Assembly: GCA_024138025.1 (NCBI GenBank)
Contig: JAMXBD010000715.1
Span: 124,001-188,000, forward strand
Direction of reading: 5' to 3'
Length of the DNA: 64,000 nucleotides
Origin: Combretum micranthum
Taxonomy: Eukaryota > Streptophyta > Magnoliopsida > Myrtales > Combretaceae
Each line of letters opens with the position of its first letter. The stretch's first letter is position 1. Of this stretch, positions 38,010 through 50,877 are shown one piece after another. A model generated the notes under the pieces. The model had not been told where the DNA came from. It ran no database searches and saw only the letters and a list, made by a program, of their open reading frames with translations. Made by a program: the position numbers and the translations under genes.

Positions 38010-41000
38010 TATAAACCCTGGAAATTTTTCATATTAGTACATGACTCTAAAATAGAATGTATGAACTAGTTAGTAAACTTGAAATCCAATAAAAACCTAG
38101 GAATAGATCAATGACTTGAATTTGGCTGGGTTAAGATCTAAAAGTCGAATAAGGAACTTCTTTGATCCTGATTGATACCAAAAACGAGATTTCGTATCTT
38201 GAACTGATAATTCAAGATATGATTAAAGGAAACCTAAATTTTCAAACCCCGAAACTTGTCTTACAAATAAAATAGATAGAAAAATATAGATATAGAGATT
38301 AAATGACTACTATTGAATTCAACAATGATTTAAAACTAGAACAATGAGTAGTAATGAGCCTATACATGGATTTAAACCCTAAATTCAAGATTCCTAGATA
38401 GTATTAAACACTACTAATAAGATTTCTTAATAGGTATCAAAAACCAAATATATATAGATAATTTAGCTTATATATCAAAAGCGATATCGAGTAGTTAACC
38501 AACTACGCTTATAGATAGGAAACGATAACCTAAAGATAAACCGTTAGGATTATAAATACACAATAAAAATATAAACAGATATATAACTAAAGATCTAGGC
38601 TTCAAATAAATAATTGAATCACACCATTGTTCTAATGAGGTTTTTCTTAAGCTATTAAAGCCTAAAACAAAAGTTGACCTAATGAGCTTATGAAACATTA
38701 ATCGCGGGAGATAAAATTTTAAAAACAATTAATTGCGTAAATTTAAAACTTAAATTTATATCGTTTGATAACCTAAATATTTTGTAGAACTCTATAAAAA
38801 TATTTTTGTATAAAAACTCTCAAATATTTGCTAAATTATACCTGATTAACGTAATAAACTACCAAAAAATATGAATAATTATTATCTAAATATTAGTATT
38901 ATATATATGCTAGCAAGATCGGTTCTTAGTTGGATGAAATGAAGGGCTTGGATTTTCTTGAGATTTGAGAACCGAAATTTCTTAGAAATTGTCCAAATCG
39001 TGCAACAAATTCAACTTAAACACCAATCAAACTTTACCAACTCATCTCCTCATTAATGACAATAAAACAAATGAAGGAAACAAAATTCAGATGAGGAAGA
39101 ATTCAGATGCAAATGGTCAAAGGAAACCATCCTTATTCCTCTCTATATATGTAAGTATTTATAACTCATAATGTATAAACAAACAAACACCAAACACTCC
39201 CAAAGTTTCCAGATTAAACAAGCACCTAAATAGCAAACAAATCGACCAAAGAACATAAATCAACTCGTCCAAAACAATCCAATTCGAATCAAAGAAAAAT
39301 ACAACACGAAAAACGCATAATCTGGGAACAAGGTAAGTTGTTGTAATTCGACTTGTTATTTGTTAAAAACAAGGATTGAAACTAACTTCTGATGATCATA
39401 GGATCATTACCAACCTAAGAACAAGCTTCAAATTCCATCAAACAATCCTAAGCAAGGTAAAATTTGAAAACCCTAGTTGTACCTTTTTAAATTCGAAAAT
39501 TTAAGATCACATACATGTAGATGCGTTATGAGTTGATGTATGTATAGATACATGCCATAGTAACACTTAGGAATGGTTTGAGAATGATTACGACATAGAA
39601 AATTGAAGAAATATGAACTGTTTCATCAGAAAAGATGATGAACAGTGTCAACACTGTCCCTACACCGACAGTGTAAACATTGAACGCCGATGGCTTATGA
39701 AGGTAGGCCGGCGGTGTTGAGACGGCTTACACTGGAACAGAAGCTACGTAAAATTTATTTTTACGTAACCTGAACGAACGCCAGCTAACTGGGATTATAC
39801 ACCGGCAGCGCATAGTTCGGTATACGAGAGAAAGCTAGCGGCTTACAAGCCAGCGCAAACGATACGAAATAAAATGAAAAATTTAAGAACGTCGGTATCT
39901 GGGTTTCAACGCCGGTAGCGTAGGAGCTGGCATACAAACTTGTTTTCCTTATGTAAAATCTGTATTTCAATTATGGATATTTATATAATAATTCTAAACA
40001 TATTATATATATATATATATATTTACATGTTAACATAGAATTTACTAAGTAAAAAGATAAATACAAATATTTAGAATAATAGTATGTTTAATATTTGATA
40101 GCTTCTAAAACCCTAGAATTATAGGGAAATATTAAATGTTAATAACAACTATAATTATCAAATATTTGTTCTATTTAGATAAATATGTAAGAATGGAAAT
40201 TGAAGTAAGCTAAATTTACGAATAATGTGACTTCTAAAAATGACAATAATTATGTGAAACAGATTAAGAGAAACACGACGACACTAAGCAATGGTAAATA
40301 AATATGAGTAACTATAATAAGTCAAATTTAGAATTACGTAAAAATAGTGTTAATAACTACAAAAACTTGATATTTAATTTATAATTATTTTCATAAAACC
40401 ATTAAAGAACCAAAATAAGTAATAGAAATAGAGTCAAATATTAATTTAGGACACTAGACACATATATGAGTTTAGTTATATAATCTATATTATATTGATG
40501 AATATTTTATTCATCTTAATAGGTGAATTTGATACCATAGAGAACCTTCTAGCAGATTACTACGATTAAGTTACCATGAGCAGGTGAGTAATTCAGTCAT
40601 ATTATACTGGTTGTGCTTATAATTAGCTGATTATGTAATGCAAAGATAATAATAAAATGAATATTTTGATGGTGTTGTGTTGTGATCAAATTGTATAATT
40701 GCTAATCTACCATTACAAAAGTGATAATACAATGGTATGATAATGTAAAGTAGTATGATGATTATTGTGTGTAATGTATGACCACCATGAAATTGAATAA
40801 GAACTATTAACTTATTAAAATAACTTGGTCATGCATTGCACATATTGCATTATTGCATATACAAACGGGTGACAGCCTGCTACGTATTAATATTTCGGTT
40901 CTCTGTTAATGATTGGTTTTTCTAAAGTGTTAGTTCTTCAAGGTTTTCTTTGTTCCGTTGGTTCCACGAGAACTAAGTGGCAATGAAGAATGCCACCTAT

Positions 41001-41721
41001 AGTATCGCTTTGAAATGATTAATATTTAGGGAGTTTCTAAGGATGGATATAGGAAATGGTTAGCTAAAACTGTTGTTAAATTTAAAGTGATAACCCTAAG
41101 ACGAGAAATCGTTGATTTTCCTGTAAACTTAGTCTCTCTAGGCAGGTGAGTCATAAAGTAAATGTTCTTCAGCCCTAAAAAGAGGGCGTAAATCTTTTTC
41201 TTGTTTGGATGCTAGATCATCCAAGCTTATATATGAGCATATGTTTGAGTGATTGCATTACATACGATTTGTTAATAACTTGTTTGATGTGTAATATGTC
41301 TGGTTATTCATTGAGTCGTGGTTTCGCTCATACTCTAACAGTCTTTTCAGGTTAATGCTTCGACCTTGGTTAGTTACTTCCAGAAACATGGCTCCAGTAA
41401 GGGCTTAAGAGCTGGAACCCTATGGTTCTTTTTGGGATTAATGGTTTATATTTTCCTAGATTGGATTAGCTAGTGTTATCTTATCTATTATGTATGTAGA
41501 GAATTACAAGAAGACTACATGGTTTGTAATAATCTATGATACTTTATGATTAAGATGGCAGTTATTTACTAATTTATTTCTTACATGTATTTATCATTTC
41601 TTATCAAAGTAACTAAAAGATTCTGTTATTTTGGAAAACATATCACTTTCCGAAGGTAATATAGTGATAGTATTCAGGTGTGACTTGTCTACTTCTACTA
41701 AGGTACTCTCGAGGCATGGCA
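38010..41721 (+). repeat. Nested solo LTR, family A-like, 3712 bp
   Basis: It starts TATAAACCCTGGAAATTTTT (TG mutated to TA) and ends TACTCTCGAGGCATGGCA, with AGAAA on both sides (38005-38009 and 41722-41726). Landmarks in family order: a TATA-like CTCTATATATG near 39140, a C/A-rich leader, AACAAGGTAAGTTG near 39330, a tandem array (39640-39940), AGGTGAGT at 40582-40589 and 'ttattcattgagtc' near 41302. No coding remnants. It has the same orientation as its host LTR. Confidence 0.8.
39640..39940 (+). repeat. Imperfect ~55/110-bp array in the nested LTR
   Basis: GC-rich against its surroundings. Repeated elements include ACGCCAGCTAACTGGG / ACGTCGGTATCTGGG and CACCGGCAGCGCATAG / CGCCGGTAGCGTAGG, about 110 bp apart. 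Palindromic 'gccggc'-type cores recur. Confidence 0.6.
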
Positions 41722-43176
41722 AGAAACTTGGAAATGAGTCGACTTGGACTTAATTACAAATCTAGGCGTAATTTGACCCTAGGGATTCTGAGACCTATAT
41801 GACCTTTTATGTGTGAAATAACCTTAGAAATTGACTACTCATATGCAAAAATTGGAGTTAAAATGACTTAGATATGACCGTTTTAAGGTAAAAACAAGGT
41901 AACTAGGAAATCCATCGAGAAGTAAGTTCCTAGAATTAGAAATTTAAGCAAGGTTGATAGCAAATACTCATTTCGAGTATTTTTTTTTGTTCAAGTAGCA
42001 AAGTAGTTGATATTCCCTTTCTAGAAGACTACTTTGATTAAAAGATTTCCATATGGCCGGGTGAGTTTTATTTCCTTTCTTTCTTATCTACTCTTTGCAT
42101 GTAAAGTAGTGCACTAGTTAATAGAAGAAGATAAAAATCAGACTTGTTTTAGGGATGCCATGGGATCATACGTATGGCTTTTATTGCGTGATCAAAGGCT
42201 TGTAAGCATATTGGAACTGTGATTGGTTTCCTAAATATGTTAATATTTATATATTGTGAGTTGTGTATTGGATTACTTGATTACCCCTCAATGAACCTAA
42301 TACAATTTGCACGACTAAGAACCAATCATGCATAGCATCTCGTCGAGTCACATTTGAAGGCTACTACTCCTATGCATAGGACCAGATGGATTGCAAACTA
42401 CATATAAAATGTGGGTCCTGCTCTCTTGAGAAACTGCTTCGTTTGGAGAATACATCTTCATGGAGGAGCTACGCCAGATCAATTGAGATAGGCAGGTGCT
42501 TAGGGACTAGCAGTAGAGGTAACGGAGACCTACAAGAGTATTCCCTAACCTTTGCCACAAAGAGCGTAAATTCATGCTATACACGATTTCTGGATACATG
42601 TGTACACTTGTTTTGATCCATATGTTTGTTGCATAGCATATGCTTATATAACAAATTTACTTGCTTTGTTTTTATGATAAGTTTGTGAGAATACACTCAC
42701 GAAGAATGTTGTCGCTTACAACCATATAGATTTTTGTTATCTTAGGAATACATGCGGCACTATCGTAGGATGCTGAAAGCCAAGATAAAATGGCGATGGT
42801 TATGAGGATCTTTTGGAAGATTTGCACGAAGACTTGGAGTAGATTTCTTTTAAAACCTCTTTTGTTGTATATATTTTTGTATGTTCAAGACTTTAAGTTA
42901 TTTTGGAGACTTTATGAACCTCATAAACTTTTGGAGCTTTGTGGTTTTAGTGGGGGCATGCCCTTAAGAGTTGTAACTTATCATGTTCAAGTTTACTTTA
43001 TTTAGTTCCCTTACATGTTATTTAATTAATTGTCACTACAAACTGTGCAACTCTACCAGCATTCCCTCTATTGTGAAGTACGTTTTGTACATGATATGAA
43101 AGCCTTTGCATAACTAAGGTAATCATTATACAGTAGGCTATTGTGTTTAAGGTACTGCTTGAGATGTGACAATTAT

Positions 43177-44320
43177 AGTTACTTCTTTAAGTTTTTAAAT
43201 ATCTTAACTAAGGTCTCTTAAGGTGTACAAGATGTCTTTAGAGTTTTGCTAAAAGATTTTAGGGTTTAGTTTTTACTATTAAGGGTTTGGAAGCAAAATT
43301 TAACTTATTTCCTATGTGATTCGTAGAATTCTCTTTCAAACTCTTTAAGAGTTTATATGTTTGGTATATATAATGTGTTCCAAAGTGTCAATTTCGAAGA
43401 GTCATTACTTCAACCAAACTGGATAATAGAGCTAAGGTCAATCTAGTTGAATGAATCAAAGAGTTCCAATTAAAAAATAATGGATTGCAAAACTCGTAAG
43501 TCATGAAACATGGAGATCAAATATGTTAAGTATCTATCAAAATCCTAAATAAAAGAAGCCACGTGGGTGATCAAAGATGAAGCCATATAGAAATATCTAC
43601 AACAATTTGAAAATTCAAGTATATTTCAAGTTATAGTGCATGTGCTAATTAAGTACCATTGCTACTTTTAGAAATGGTTGTGATAGTGGCCCTATATGTG
43701 TGAATTTTTTTTCTACTAACACATGACGTGTAAATTGTACCCAACGAATCTTTTTTTTTTTTTTTACTTTTTTTCATTATATTGAGTCAATATGCTAAGC
43801 AATATTTTGAGTAGACATTTCTTTACTAAAGATGCCCTTATTTTAAGTTGATCTTGAAAATATATGCACTATACATGAACATCATTCCCATTAGGTAAAT
43901 AACACCTACTAAAATTTTATATCAACAAAAATATATTAGGGTAAATTGCAAATACAAGTGTGAATAAATTCTTCATACTCTTAAATTGTAACTTTACCCC
44001 TTATATACACCGGCTTGAAATCATCACTAAAACCCTAACTATTATTGGAATTTATTGTTCTTTTAATCACACTTTCGATATCGACCAAAAAGAAAAAGAA
44101 AAAGGAATCACACTTTTGACATTCTTTTAACAATAGGATTATTAATATACTTCAAAATTATGGATGGTAAAATCATATTATAAAATTTCATATACCTATT
44201 TATACTTGATAAAAATTATCAAATTTAACGAAAAAATCAAAAAGGAGAATTCAATTGAAATAATCATTCCAATAAAAATTAAAATATATTAATATCTTTA
44301 TTAGAGGTAAATCACATTAG
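43177..44320. other. Intergenic, no gene seen
   Basis: AT-rich, with nothing convincing. 'agggtaaattgcaaataca' near 43938 looks like the start of a common plant MITE type but no matching end was found. Confidence 0.45.
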
Positions 44321-44325
44321 AAGAT

Positions 44326-44655
44326 CTAAATGTTTGAAAGTAAGTTCATTTATAATATAAACTTTTCAAGTGGTTAAAAATAAGTATCAATGTGTCACAA
44401 ATTGAATTAAATAAGATATTAACGTTTTGCAAAGTTTATTTAAGGAATAAACATTTCGGTTAGTTTTAATGTTTTCTAACATTTATTAATAGTCAATTAT
44501 TAATACCTTATTTGATTCAATTTGTAAAAGTTAATATTTCTTTTTAACTATTTAAAATATTTATATATTAAATGAATTTATCGCAAATGTTAGTTGTTCT
44601 TTTGAACCACTTGAAAAAATTGATATCTTAAATGAATTTACTCTAAACGTTGATA
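44326..44655. mobile_element. Fold-back MITE, about 330 bp
   Basis: The left arm has TTTGAAAGTAAGTTCATTTA, then 'cttttcaagtggtt' and 'aaattgaattaaataag'. The reverse complement of the right arm has TTTAGAGTAAATTCATTTAA, then 'ttttcaagtggttc' and 'aaattgaatcaaataag', in the same order. Terminal duplications were not resolved. Confidence 0.6.
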
Positions 44656-44906
44656 CCTCCTAATGTAATTAACTCCTCTATAAAATGACATCTGAAAATG
44701 ATTTGATGGGGAAAAGAGAGAGAGAAAGGAAGGAACACAATTTTGTATTTTGAAAAATGTGAAGAAATCATACCATAGTTTATCGTAACTTTTTTTCTTA
44801 TTATGATAAAAGAAATAAAAATAATAAAATTGGAAGACTGTAATCGTATCATTAAGAAGTATTATTTCATTAATCCGGTAGTTAGAGTAGAAATTAAATT
44901 GACTGC

Positions 44907-45306
44907 TCAATTCCACCTATAGAACTTATTATCGCCATCACATAAGCCACCTGGACGTACATTCCAAATGCACGTCTTGCATTTATCTGCATCCTGGTCC
45001 TTTTTAATTACGTCAAACCAACGGAGTGGTTCTGCACTCCATTGAAAGCTACAATAGAATTGAGTTACAGGAAAAAAAATTTGGTACGAATCTGAATTCC
45101 CAAAGACGCCCCTGGGGCAATATGCTGGACAGCAAGATCGTCGTCTCCAGATTTGCAATGGACTACTAGATCCACTTGTCGTGGTAATGTATTTCGGATC
45201 CTAACAGTTCTTTTTGCAAAGAAGCCTACATATGCTGACGTGTTGATTGTACAAGGAGAAGAAGAAGCAGGAATATTGCCAATGATTTAGTGGTGGATGA
45301 ATTCAT
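44907..45306 (-). pseudogene. Plant self-incompatibility S1 homologue (SPH) pseudogene 1
   Basis: SPH proteins are small secreted, disulphide-bonded plant proteins related to the poppy stigma S1 protein. On the minus strand the copy opens with a hydrophobic signal peptide (MNSSTTKSLAIFLLLLLLVQ). A 1-base frameshift leads into VRIRNTLPRQVDLVVHCKSG and DDDLAVQHIAPG, the family's N-terminal core. A second frameshift near 45110 leads into FYCSFQWSAEPLRWFDV and ADKCKTCIWNVRPGGLC, ending FYRWN-stop. The conserved Cys of VHCKS, FYCSF, CKTC and GLC are present. The length of about 130 codons is normal. With two frameshifts it cannot make the full protein. The sequence upstream of the start (45307-45460) matches that of the copy at 57002, so both came from one duplicated gene. 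Expression is unknown. Confidence 0.88.
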
Positions 45307-45359
45307 TTTTCTAGGACTTTAGTTATTAAGATTGATGTCTTGATTGTTGGGAGGGGATT

Positions 45360-45937
45360 ATATATATATATATATATATATAGATAATAACATGTTTAAG
45401 GGTAATGCAAATCAAGATTTCTTAACATTAATAACCATATATTAATTAGCATTCATATGTGTATATATATATATATAATATGTAAACAAAAAAGTCTATA
45501 GTTCTTATAAAAAAAAAATCAAGTAGATCAAATATAGATAAAATAAAAATATAAATTATATATATTTACGTATATCATTTCGATACAAATATAGAAAAAA
45601 ATGAAAAACAAACTATCAAATGTGAGAAATTGTTCAGATATAAAAAGTAAAAAAAACAAAAAACAGGAGCATAGAATATTTTCAATAGATAATATGAGAT
45701 ATTTTTATAGAGAGAAAACCATATCCTAAGAATTCTCTATTCTATGCACCAAGATTATTTCTTTTTCATTCATTCAGTTGAATCAGAAATAGGTGAGAGA
45801 TGACAAAAGTTACAATTTATTTTGACGATCTAAATATTGACCATAGTTGATTTCAAATTAAATTTACCATTAACTTACACTAGCAAAAACATGCACCTCC
45901 ATATGTGTGCAAAGGTAAATACACAACAAAATGCCGA
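45360..45937. other. Upstream region of SPH pseudogene 1
   Basis: The minus strand of about 45385-45460 (GCTAATTAATATATGGTTAT, GTTAAGAAATCTTGAT) matches 56868-56915 upstream of the other SPH copy. (AT)n tracts at 45360-45382 and 45462-45478 fall where a TATA box would be. The rest is AT-rich with nothing recognised. Confidence 0.6.
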
Positions 45938-46350
45938 TGTAGCATGAAAGCGTAAAATAAAAATCAACTCATCGGATGATTTCTAAAAACACGAACGATT
46001 GCAAACAAACAATCTCTAAGAGAAATTCTCTCAGTTAGATTTTAAAGTGTATAAAATATGAGTTGTTTAATAAAGCCCTTAAATACACTATTATAGTCGC
46101 AATCAAAAGGAAAATACAATATATATAAACTAAAAGTCGTGTGGGACAGAGGCTAGCACAAAGCTGGTAGCTTTGTCAAAGTAGGCCGTAGAAGGCCGAC
46201 GACTGGCTTTGGATTTGGTTCACATTCGGCATAAATTGTTATGCCGGTAGAAGGCCATAGCTTATAGCTCAATGTCGGTAGCCTTGCCTTCAAAATCGAT
46301 AGCTTTGGGCTGGCCTTGGCTAGGTTGCATCCTATTGCATTCCTACTGCA
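45938..46350 (-). repeat. 3' LTR of the gypsy element
   Basis: 413 bp, TG..CA, ending ATTCCTACTGCA on the + strand, the same as the 5' LTR. The segment 46140-46320 repeats 'gtagaaggcc', 'tggtagc' and 'cggtagcc' motifs, a weak internal repeat. Confidence 0.85.
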
Positions 46351-46365
46351 TTAATCTCTCTTACC
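46351..46365 (-). other. Polypurine tract of the gypsy element
   Basis: The minus strand reads GGTAAGAGAGATTAA directly before the 3' LTR. It is short but in the right place. Confidence 0.5.
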
Positions 46366-47560
46366 TGCAAAGAACTCGACCCCAAGTTCTCATCTGGGTA
46401 CAGAGGTGAATCATCAGGATGGAATGGGAATAGGTCGGCCACATTGAAAGTTGTAGAAATATTCATGCTATCAAGAAGTCCAACCACATAGGCATTATTG
46501 TTGATCTTCCTTATAATCTTATAAGGGCCATACTTCTTACGCTGCAACTTGCCATGCTTGCCTACTGGAAACCGTTCTTTCATAAGAAATACCATCATCT
46601 GATCCCCCACTTTAAACAACCGCTTCTTTTTATGCTTGTCTATAGCTTCTTTGTGCTTGGCATTAGTCTTTTCAATCTTTTCCCGAACTTCAGCTGTGAT
46701 AGCCTAACAATTCTCAACCATATTCTTAGCAGCTTAACTGAATTCAGCTCTCTTGGGTAGCTTAACCAAGTCTAATACGTGTTGTGGTGTCTTGGTATAG
46801 ACTATAGAGAAAGGAGATTTTCTTGTGGTCCTATGGATAGAGCTATTGTAAGCAAACTCTACCTGAGCTAATGCAAGGTCCATCTGTCTTGGCTTCACAC
46901 CACATATGCTCCTGATTAGACTGCTAAGAGTCCTGTTGATGATCTTTGTTTGCCCATCAGTCTATGGGTGAGTCATACTACTGAAATTCAATGAAGAATC
47001 AAACATATACCATAGTGTCTTCCAGAAGTAGCTAAGGAATTTGTTGTCCTTATCTGATGTAATAAACTTAGGAACTCCATGTAATTGCACAATTTCCTTG
47101 AAAAACAATTTAGTAATAGCATGGACATCTGCAGTCTTCTTGCAAGGAATAATGTGAGCCATCTTGGAGAACCTGTCATCAATCACAAATATTAAGTCAG
47201 CACCTCGTTGGGTACGAGGCAAACCTAGCACAAAGTCCATGGATAGGTCCTCCTAGATATTCTTATGTACAGGCAATGGTGTGTACAATCTAGTATTCTA
47301 GGACTGCCCTTTAGATGTTTGATAGATATAACATCTCTCCACAATTCTACTAACATCCCTCCTCAACTAAGGCCAATAATACCTATTTTCCACAACTGCA
47401 ATTGTCTTATCTTTACCTAAATGCCCAGCTAATCTTCCACCATGTAGGTTTCTGATCAACCTCTCCCTTAAAGAAGACCCAGGAATACATAATTGGTTGC
47501 CTTTCATTAAATACCCCTCAAGTATATGGTAATCACCACAAGGCTCTTTTGTAAGGCATT
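46366..47560 (-). pseudogene. Gypsy integrase, broken
   Basis: Minus strand. The N-terminal zinc-binding region (IRNLHGGRLAGHLGKDKT, then RYYWP) ends near 47367. The core follows: [20 protein letters not shown] with the first Asp, [10 protein letters not shown] with the second Asp, then [17 protein letters not shown], where the catalytic Glu (normally in GQTE) is Lys. The C-terminal part (46619-46366) has [19 protein letters not shown] and [17 protein letters not shown], the usual GPY/F-type module, with no chromodomain after it. Stops at the HPQ motif and before the C-terminal part prevent a full protein. Confidence 0.88.
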
Positions 47561-48960
47561 TTTCCCATACATCCCTAAAGTCAACATCATCCTCGTATAA
47601 CTCCTTCAACTGCTCAAACCCCACAACTTTAGTTTTCATAGTGACTAATAAATGAGCTCTTCTACTTAAGTCATTAGCTACCTTATTTTGTGCCTCATAT
47701 TTATGCACCAGTATAAAAAGAAATCTCTGTAAAATCTGAATCCACTTGGCATGCTTATCTTTACTGATTCTGGTTTGATTACTCAAACGCTTCAAAGCCC
47801 CACAGTCAAAGTACAAGACAAACTCTTTTCCAACCAAATAATGCTAGTTCTCAATGCTCTTACTACATAATAGAACTCCTTGTCATAAGTTGACCAAGCT
47901 TTCCTAGCATCACACAATTTCTTACTATAAAAAGCCACTGGTCTTTTCTCTTTAGAGAATACACCACCAATGACAACCTTAATAACATTACACTCGACTT
48001 CGAATAATTTATCGAACTCAGGAAATGCTAACACAGGAGCACTACATAGCTTCTCTTTTAGAACAACAAAACTAGTTTCAGCCTTCTCTTCCTGATAAAC
48101 TTCCCTTTCTTCAGGCACTCAGTTGAAGGAGCAACAATAGTACTGAAGTGCCTGATGAATCGCCTGTAAAACCAACTCGAGAAAACTCATCAATTCAGTC
48201 ATAGTTTTTAGAGTAAGAGTAAGCCATTCTCTTATAGCATTTACTTTCTTATAGTCAACTATTACCCCTTCGTTACTAACAACAAAACCCAAAAGTTGCA
48301 ATCTCTTTTGCATGGCAATGCATTTCTTCATATTAGCATATAATTTATTTTCTTTCAACATAGTCAAAACACTCCTCAAATGATCTACATGCTCATCATT
48401 AGATTTGCTAGATATTAATATGTCGTCAAAGTAGACTACCACAAATCTACCAATAAAAGGTTTTAATACATGATTTACAACACACATAAAAGTAATAGGT
48501 GCATTGCTAAAGCCAAATGACATCACTAGCTATTCAAACAACCCTTCCTTCGTAATGAATGCGGTCTTCTACTCATCTCTAGGTTTGATTCTGATATGGT
48601 GATATCTACTTCTCAGGTCAATTTCAGAAAACACAAAAGCTCCACTCAACCTATCTAACATATCTTCCAGATGAGGTGTTGGGAATTTATACCCAATAGT
48701 AAATTTGTTGATAGCTTTACTACCAACACATCTTCTCCAGCTGCCATCCTTCTTTGGAGTTAGTAAAGAAGGTACAACACATGAGCTCATGCTATCTCTG
48801 ATAAACGCCTTTGCAATAGCTTATGAACCTTCTCCTGTAAATTCTTAGTCTCCTTGGGTCTCATCCTGTAATGTGGCAAGTTTGGCAAACTCGCCCCAGG
48901 CACCAAATCAATCTAGTGCTAAATATCTCTCAAAGGTAGTAGCCTCTCTAGTAAATCTTC
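47561..48960 (-). pseudogene. Gypsy reverse transcriptase and RNase H, broken
   Basis: Minus strand. RT begins near 48960 with [19 protein letters not shown] and [17 protein letters not shown]. The fingers/palm include [19 protein letters not shown] and the active site [12 protein letters not shown] (near 48430) is intact. The thumb continues as [18 protein letters not shown]. RNase H follows ([40 protein letters not shown], then [14 protein letters not shown] and VANDLSRR). The first RNase H catalytic Asp position reads Glu-Cys-Asn where Asp-Ala-Ser is usual. At least three frameshifts or stops separate the pieces (48568, 48119, 47800). Confidence 0.88.
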
Positions 48961-49640
48961 TGGCAACACATCTTTAAATTCTCCAACACCTCTTTCACAT
49001 CTTCTGGCACTCCACTACTAACCTCCTCTTCTACTGTCATGATATTTTTCACTATAAGTGCATGTACAACTCTTGACTCCTTCATATCCTCTTCTAACTC
49101 TTTCTCTGAATAAGTGACTGTCAGGAAAGAGCACCCTCTATCTTGTAAGCTTTAGTGCGATTCACTAACTTAAGAGGGAACAAAATGTACTTCACACCAC
49201 CCCTCTTTAACCTAGACACGTTTTCCTTTCTTGCATGTTGACTATTCACATCATTTGCCAGGGTCTTCCAAATAGCAGGTGACATGTATCCATGTCTACA
49301 ATGTCGGAGTAGACGTGATCTTTATAATTGCCAATGGAAAATGGTACTCTACATCTCTCATTCACCTCTATTTACTCAGCAGACTTAATATACCCTATAA
49401 TGTAAGGATTAAGATGTTTTTCTACTAGCAACTACAACTGATGACGACCTCTCAGCTAATAATATTCTTATAGCTCCTACTACTAAAAATCAAATCAAAT
49501 ATTCTGTCCCCAATAGTGTACCTAGTGCGAAATAGCTAGTGTTGCTAGGTATTCTATTCTTGCTTAGACGCTAACATCAATTTTCTATTAACATAAGTCT
49601 GCTCAACATCCTCATCACCCTTATTAGAATAATTCTTTTC
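48961..49640 (-). pseudogene. Region between gag and RT (protease position), unrecognisable
   Basis: Lies where the aspartic protease and linker belong. I could not identify a DTG/DSG motif with confidence. Many stops in all frames. Confidence 0.4.
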
Positions 49641-50844
49641 TCCATCAGGTTCACAATAAACCTCTTCCCTTTCGTTTCACTCTATAATGTTCACGCTTTT
49701 TCTATTTGGACACTCATTAGACTTATGCCCTAGCTGATTGCAACAGTAGCACTTACCCAGGATAGGTTTAGCATAGGGGTTCTTTTGCCTCTATGGGCTT
49801 CTTGCCAATTGTCTTATTAGTCTTCTACTCAACACTTTCACTAAGCTTTTCTACAACACCTTTGTTTTTCTCATATGCTACCTTACTACTACCAGCACCT
49901 TCAACTCAATAACCTTTTCTACTACCTGCAAATCTGGTGCTCTACTCCTACAACATCAGCTCAACCTTAAGGGCCATGTTCTTTGCTTCATTTAGAGCCC
50001 TCAACACATTGACCCTAATCCTGCCTCTGATCTGCAACTTTAGACCATCCACATATCGTGTTACCTAGTGGCCTTCACTTTCTCTAAGATTGTTACGCTT
50101 AGTAAGTCTCATGAACTCAACAGTATAGTCATGGACTGAACATGATCCTTGTCGACATTGATGGTACTACTAGAAAAAGGATCTGCTCATAATCAGGCTA
50201 TAAGAAATCTCTTTGTAGGATTTGCTTCATATAGAACCACGTCTGTATAAGCTGTCTACCCTCTCTCTGCCTTCTATTTTGTAACCTCTCCCACCAAGTT
50301 GAGGCTCCTCCCTTCAACCTACACGCCAGCAACCTCACTCTACGCTCCTCTGGATTCTCTATATAATCAAAGAATCTGTCTACTTCTGCTAGCTAGTCCC
50401 ATTGAAATTGGGGGTATCTACCTTCAGACGAAAATCACCGCTATCGCCCTGATCATACCCATGATAATCCCTTTGATACTTACCCCTACCTTCACCGCCT
50501 CATCTCCGTGGCTGTCTCTCTTCATACAAAATTTCATCCTCCTCATTGGAGTCTTCATTAGAAATTTGTGCCCATTAATTTGCAACTACAGGTCGATTGA
50601 GCGAATCGCCATAAGCATCCCTTGCCCTTGGTCGTCTTCCACCAATATCCCTATCTCTATTGGTATTTACCACCATCGTGTCGAACTACCCAATCAAATC
50701 TTCAAGACGCTATTCCACTTGTTTGATTCTTTGATCCATGGCTTCGATTATCGCCCTAGGAACCATCTGTTAAGTTCCTCGAACTCCTGCATCCTGATCA
50801 CCATCAAGAATACGACCGCTATCAACATTGTCGTTGGATGCCAT
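49641..50844 (-). pseudogene. Gypsy gag, broken
   Basis: Minus strand from ATG at 50844 (MASNDNVDSGRILDGDQDAG). A coiled, charged segment (IIEAMDQRIKQVEQRLEDLI) is followed by the capsid-like region DFRLKVDTPNFNGTS, then LACRLKGGASTWWERLQNRR, typical of the plant retrotransposon gag domain. A zinc knuckle lies near 49709-49752: KCYCCNQLGHKSNECP, spacing C-x2-C-x4-H-x4-C, all four ligands present. Stops and frame changes interrupt it. The 193-codon ORF on the + strand (50299-50880) is the antisense shadow of this gene. Confidence 0.85.
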
Positions 50845-50864
50845 TTTGACAAGAACTCACCTTA

Positions 50865-50875
50865 CTCTGATACCA
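50865..50875 (-). other. Primer-binding site for initiator tRNA-Met
   Basis: The minus strand reads TGGTATCAGAG two bases after the 5' LTR end. It is complementary to the 3' end of plant initiator tRNA-Met, the usual primer for minus-strand DNA synthesis. Confidence 0.85.
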
Positions 50876-50877
50876 AC

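Larger units (their letters stand above)
35917..43171 (+). repeat. Solo LTR, family A, interrupted by a nested solo LTR
   Basis: It starts TGTGAATCCCTAGATTTTAT and ends CTTGAGATGTGACA, flanked by ATTAT on both sides (35912-35916 and 43172-43176). The 7255-bp span minus the nested LTR (3712 bp) and one AGAAA duplication (5 bp) leaves 3538 bp, against 3537 bp for the solo LTR at 30266-33802. It carries a TATA box (36656-36668), a CT-rich leader, TTTAGGTAACT near 36835, GGTGAGT at 42060-42066 and a 'gagaatacactcac' motif near 42688. No gag or pol. The short ORFs at 42386-42616 and 42790-43005 lie in its 3' part and have no recognisable domain. Confidence 0.85.
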
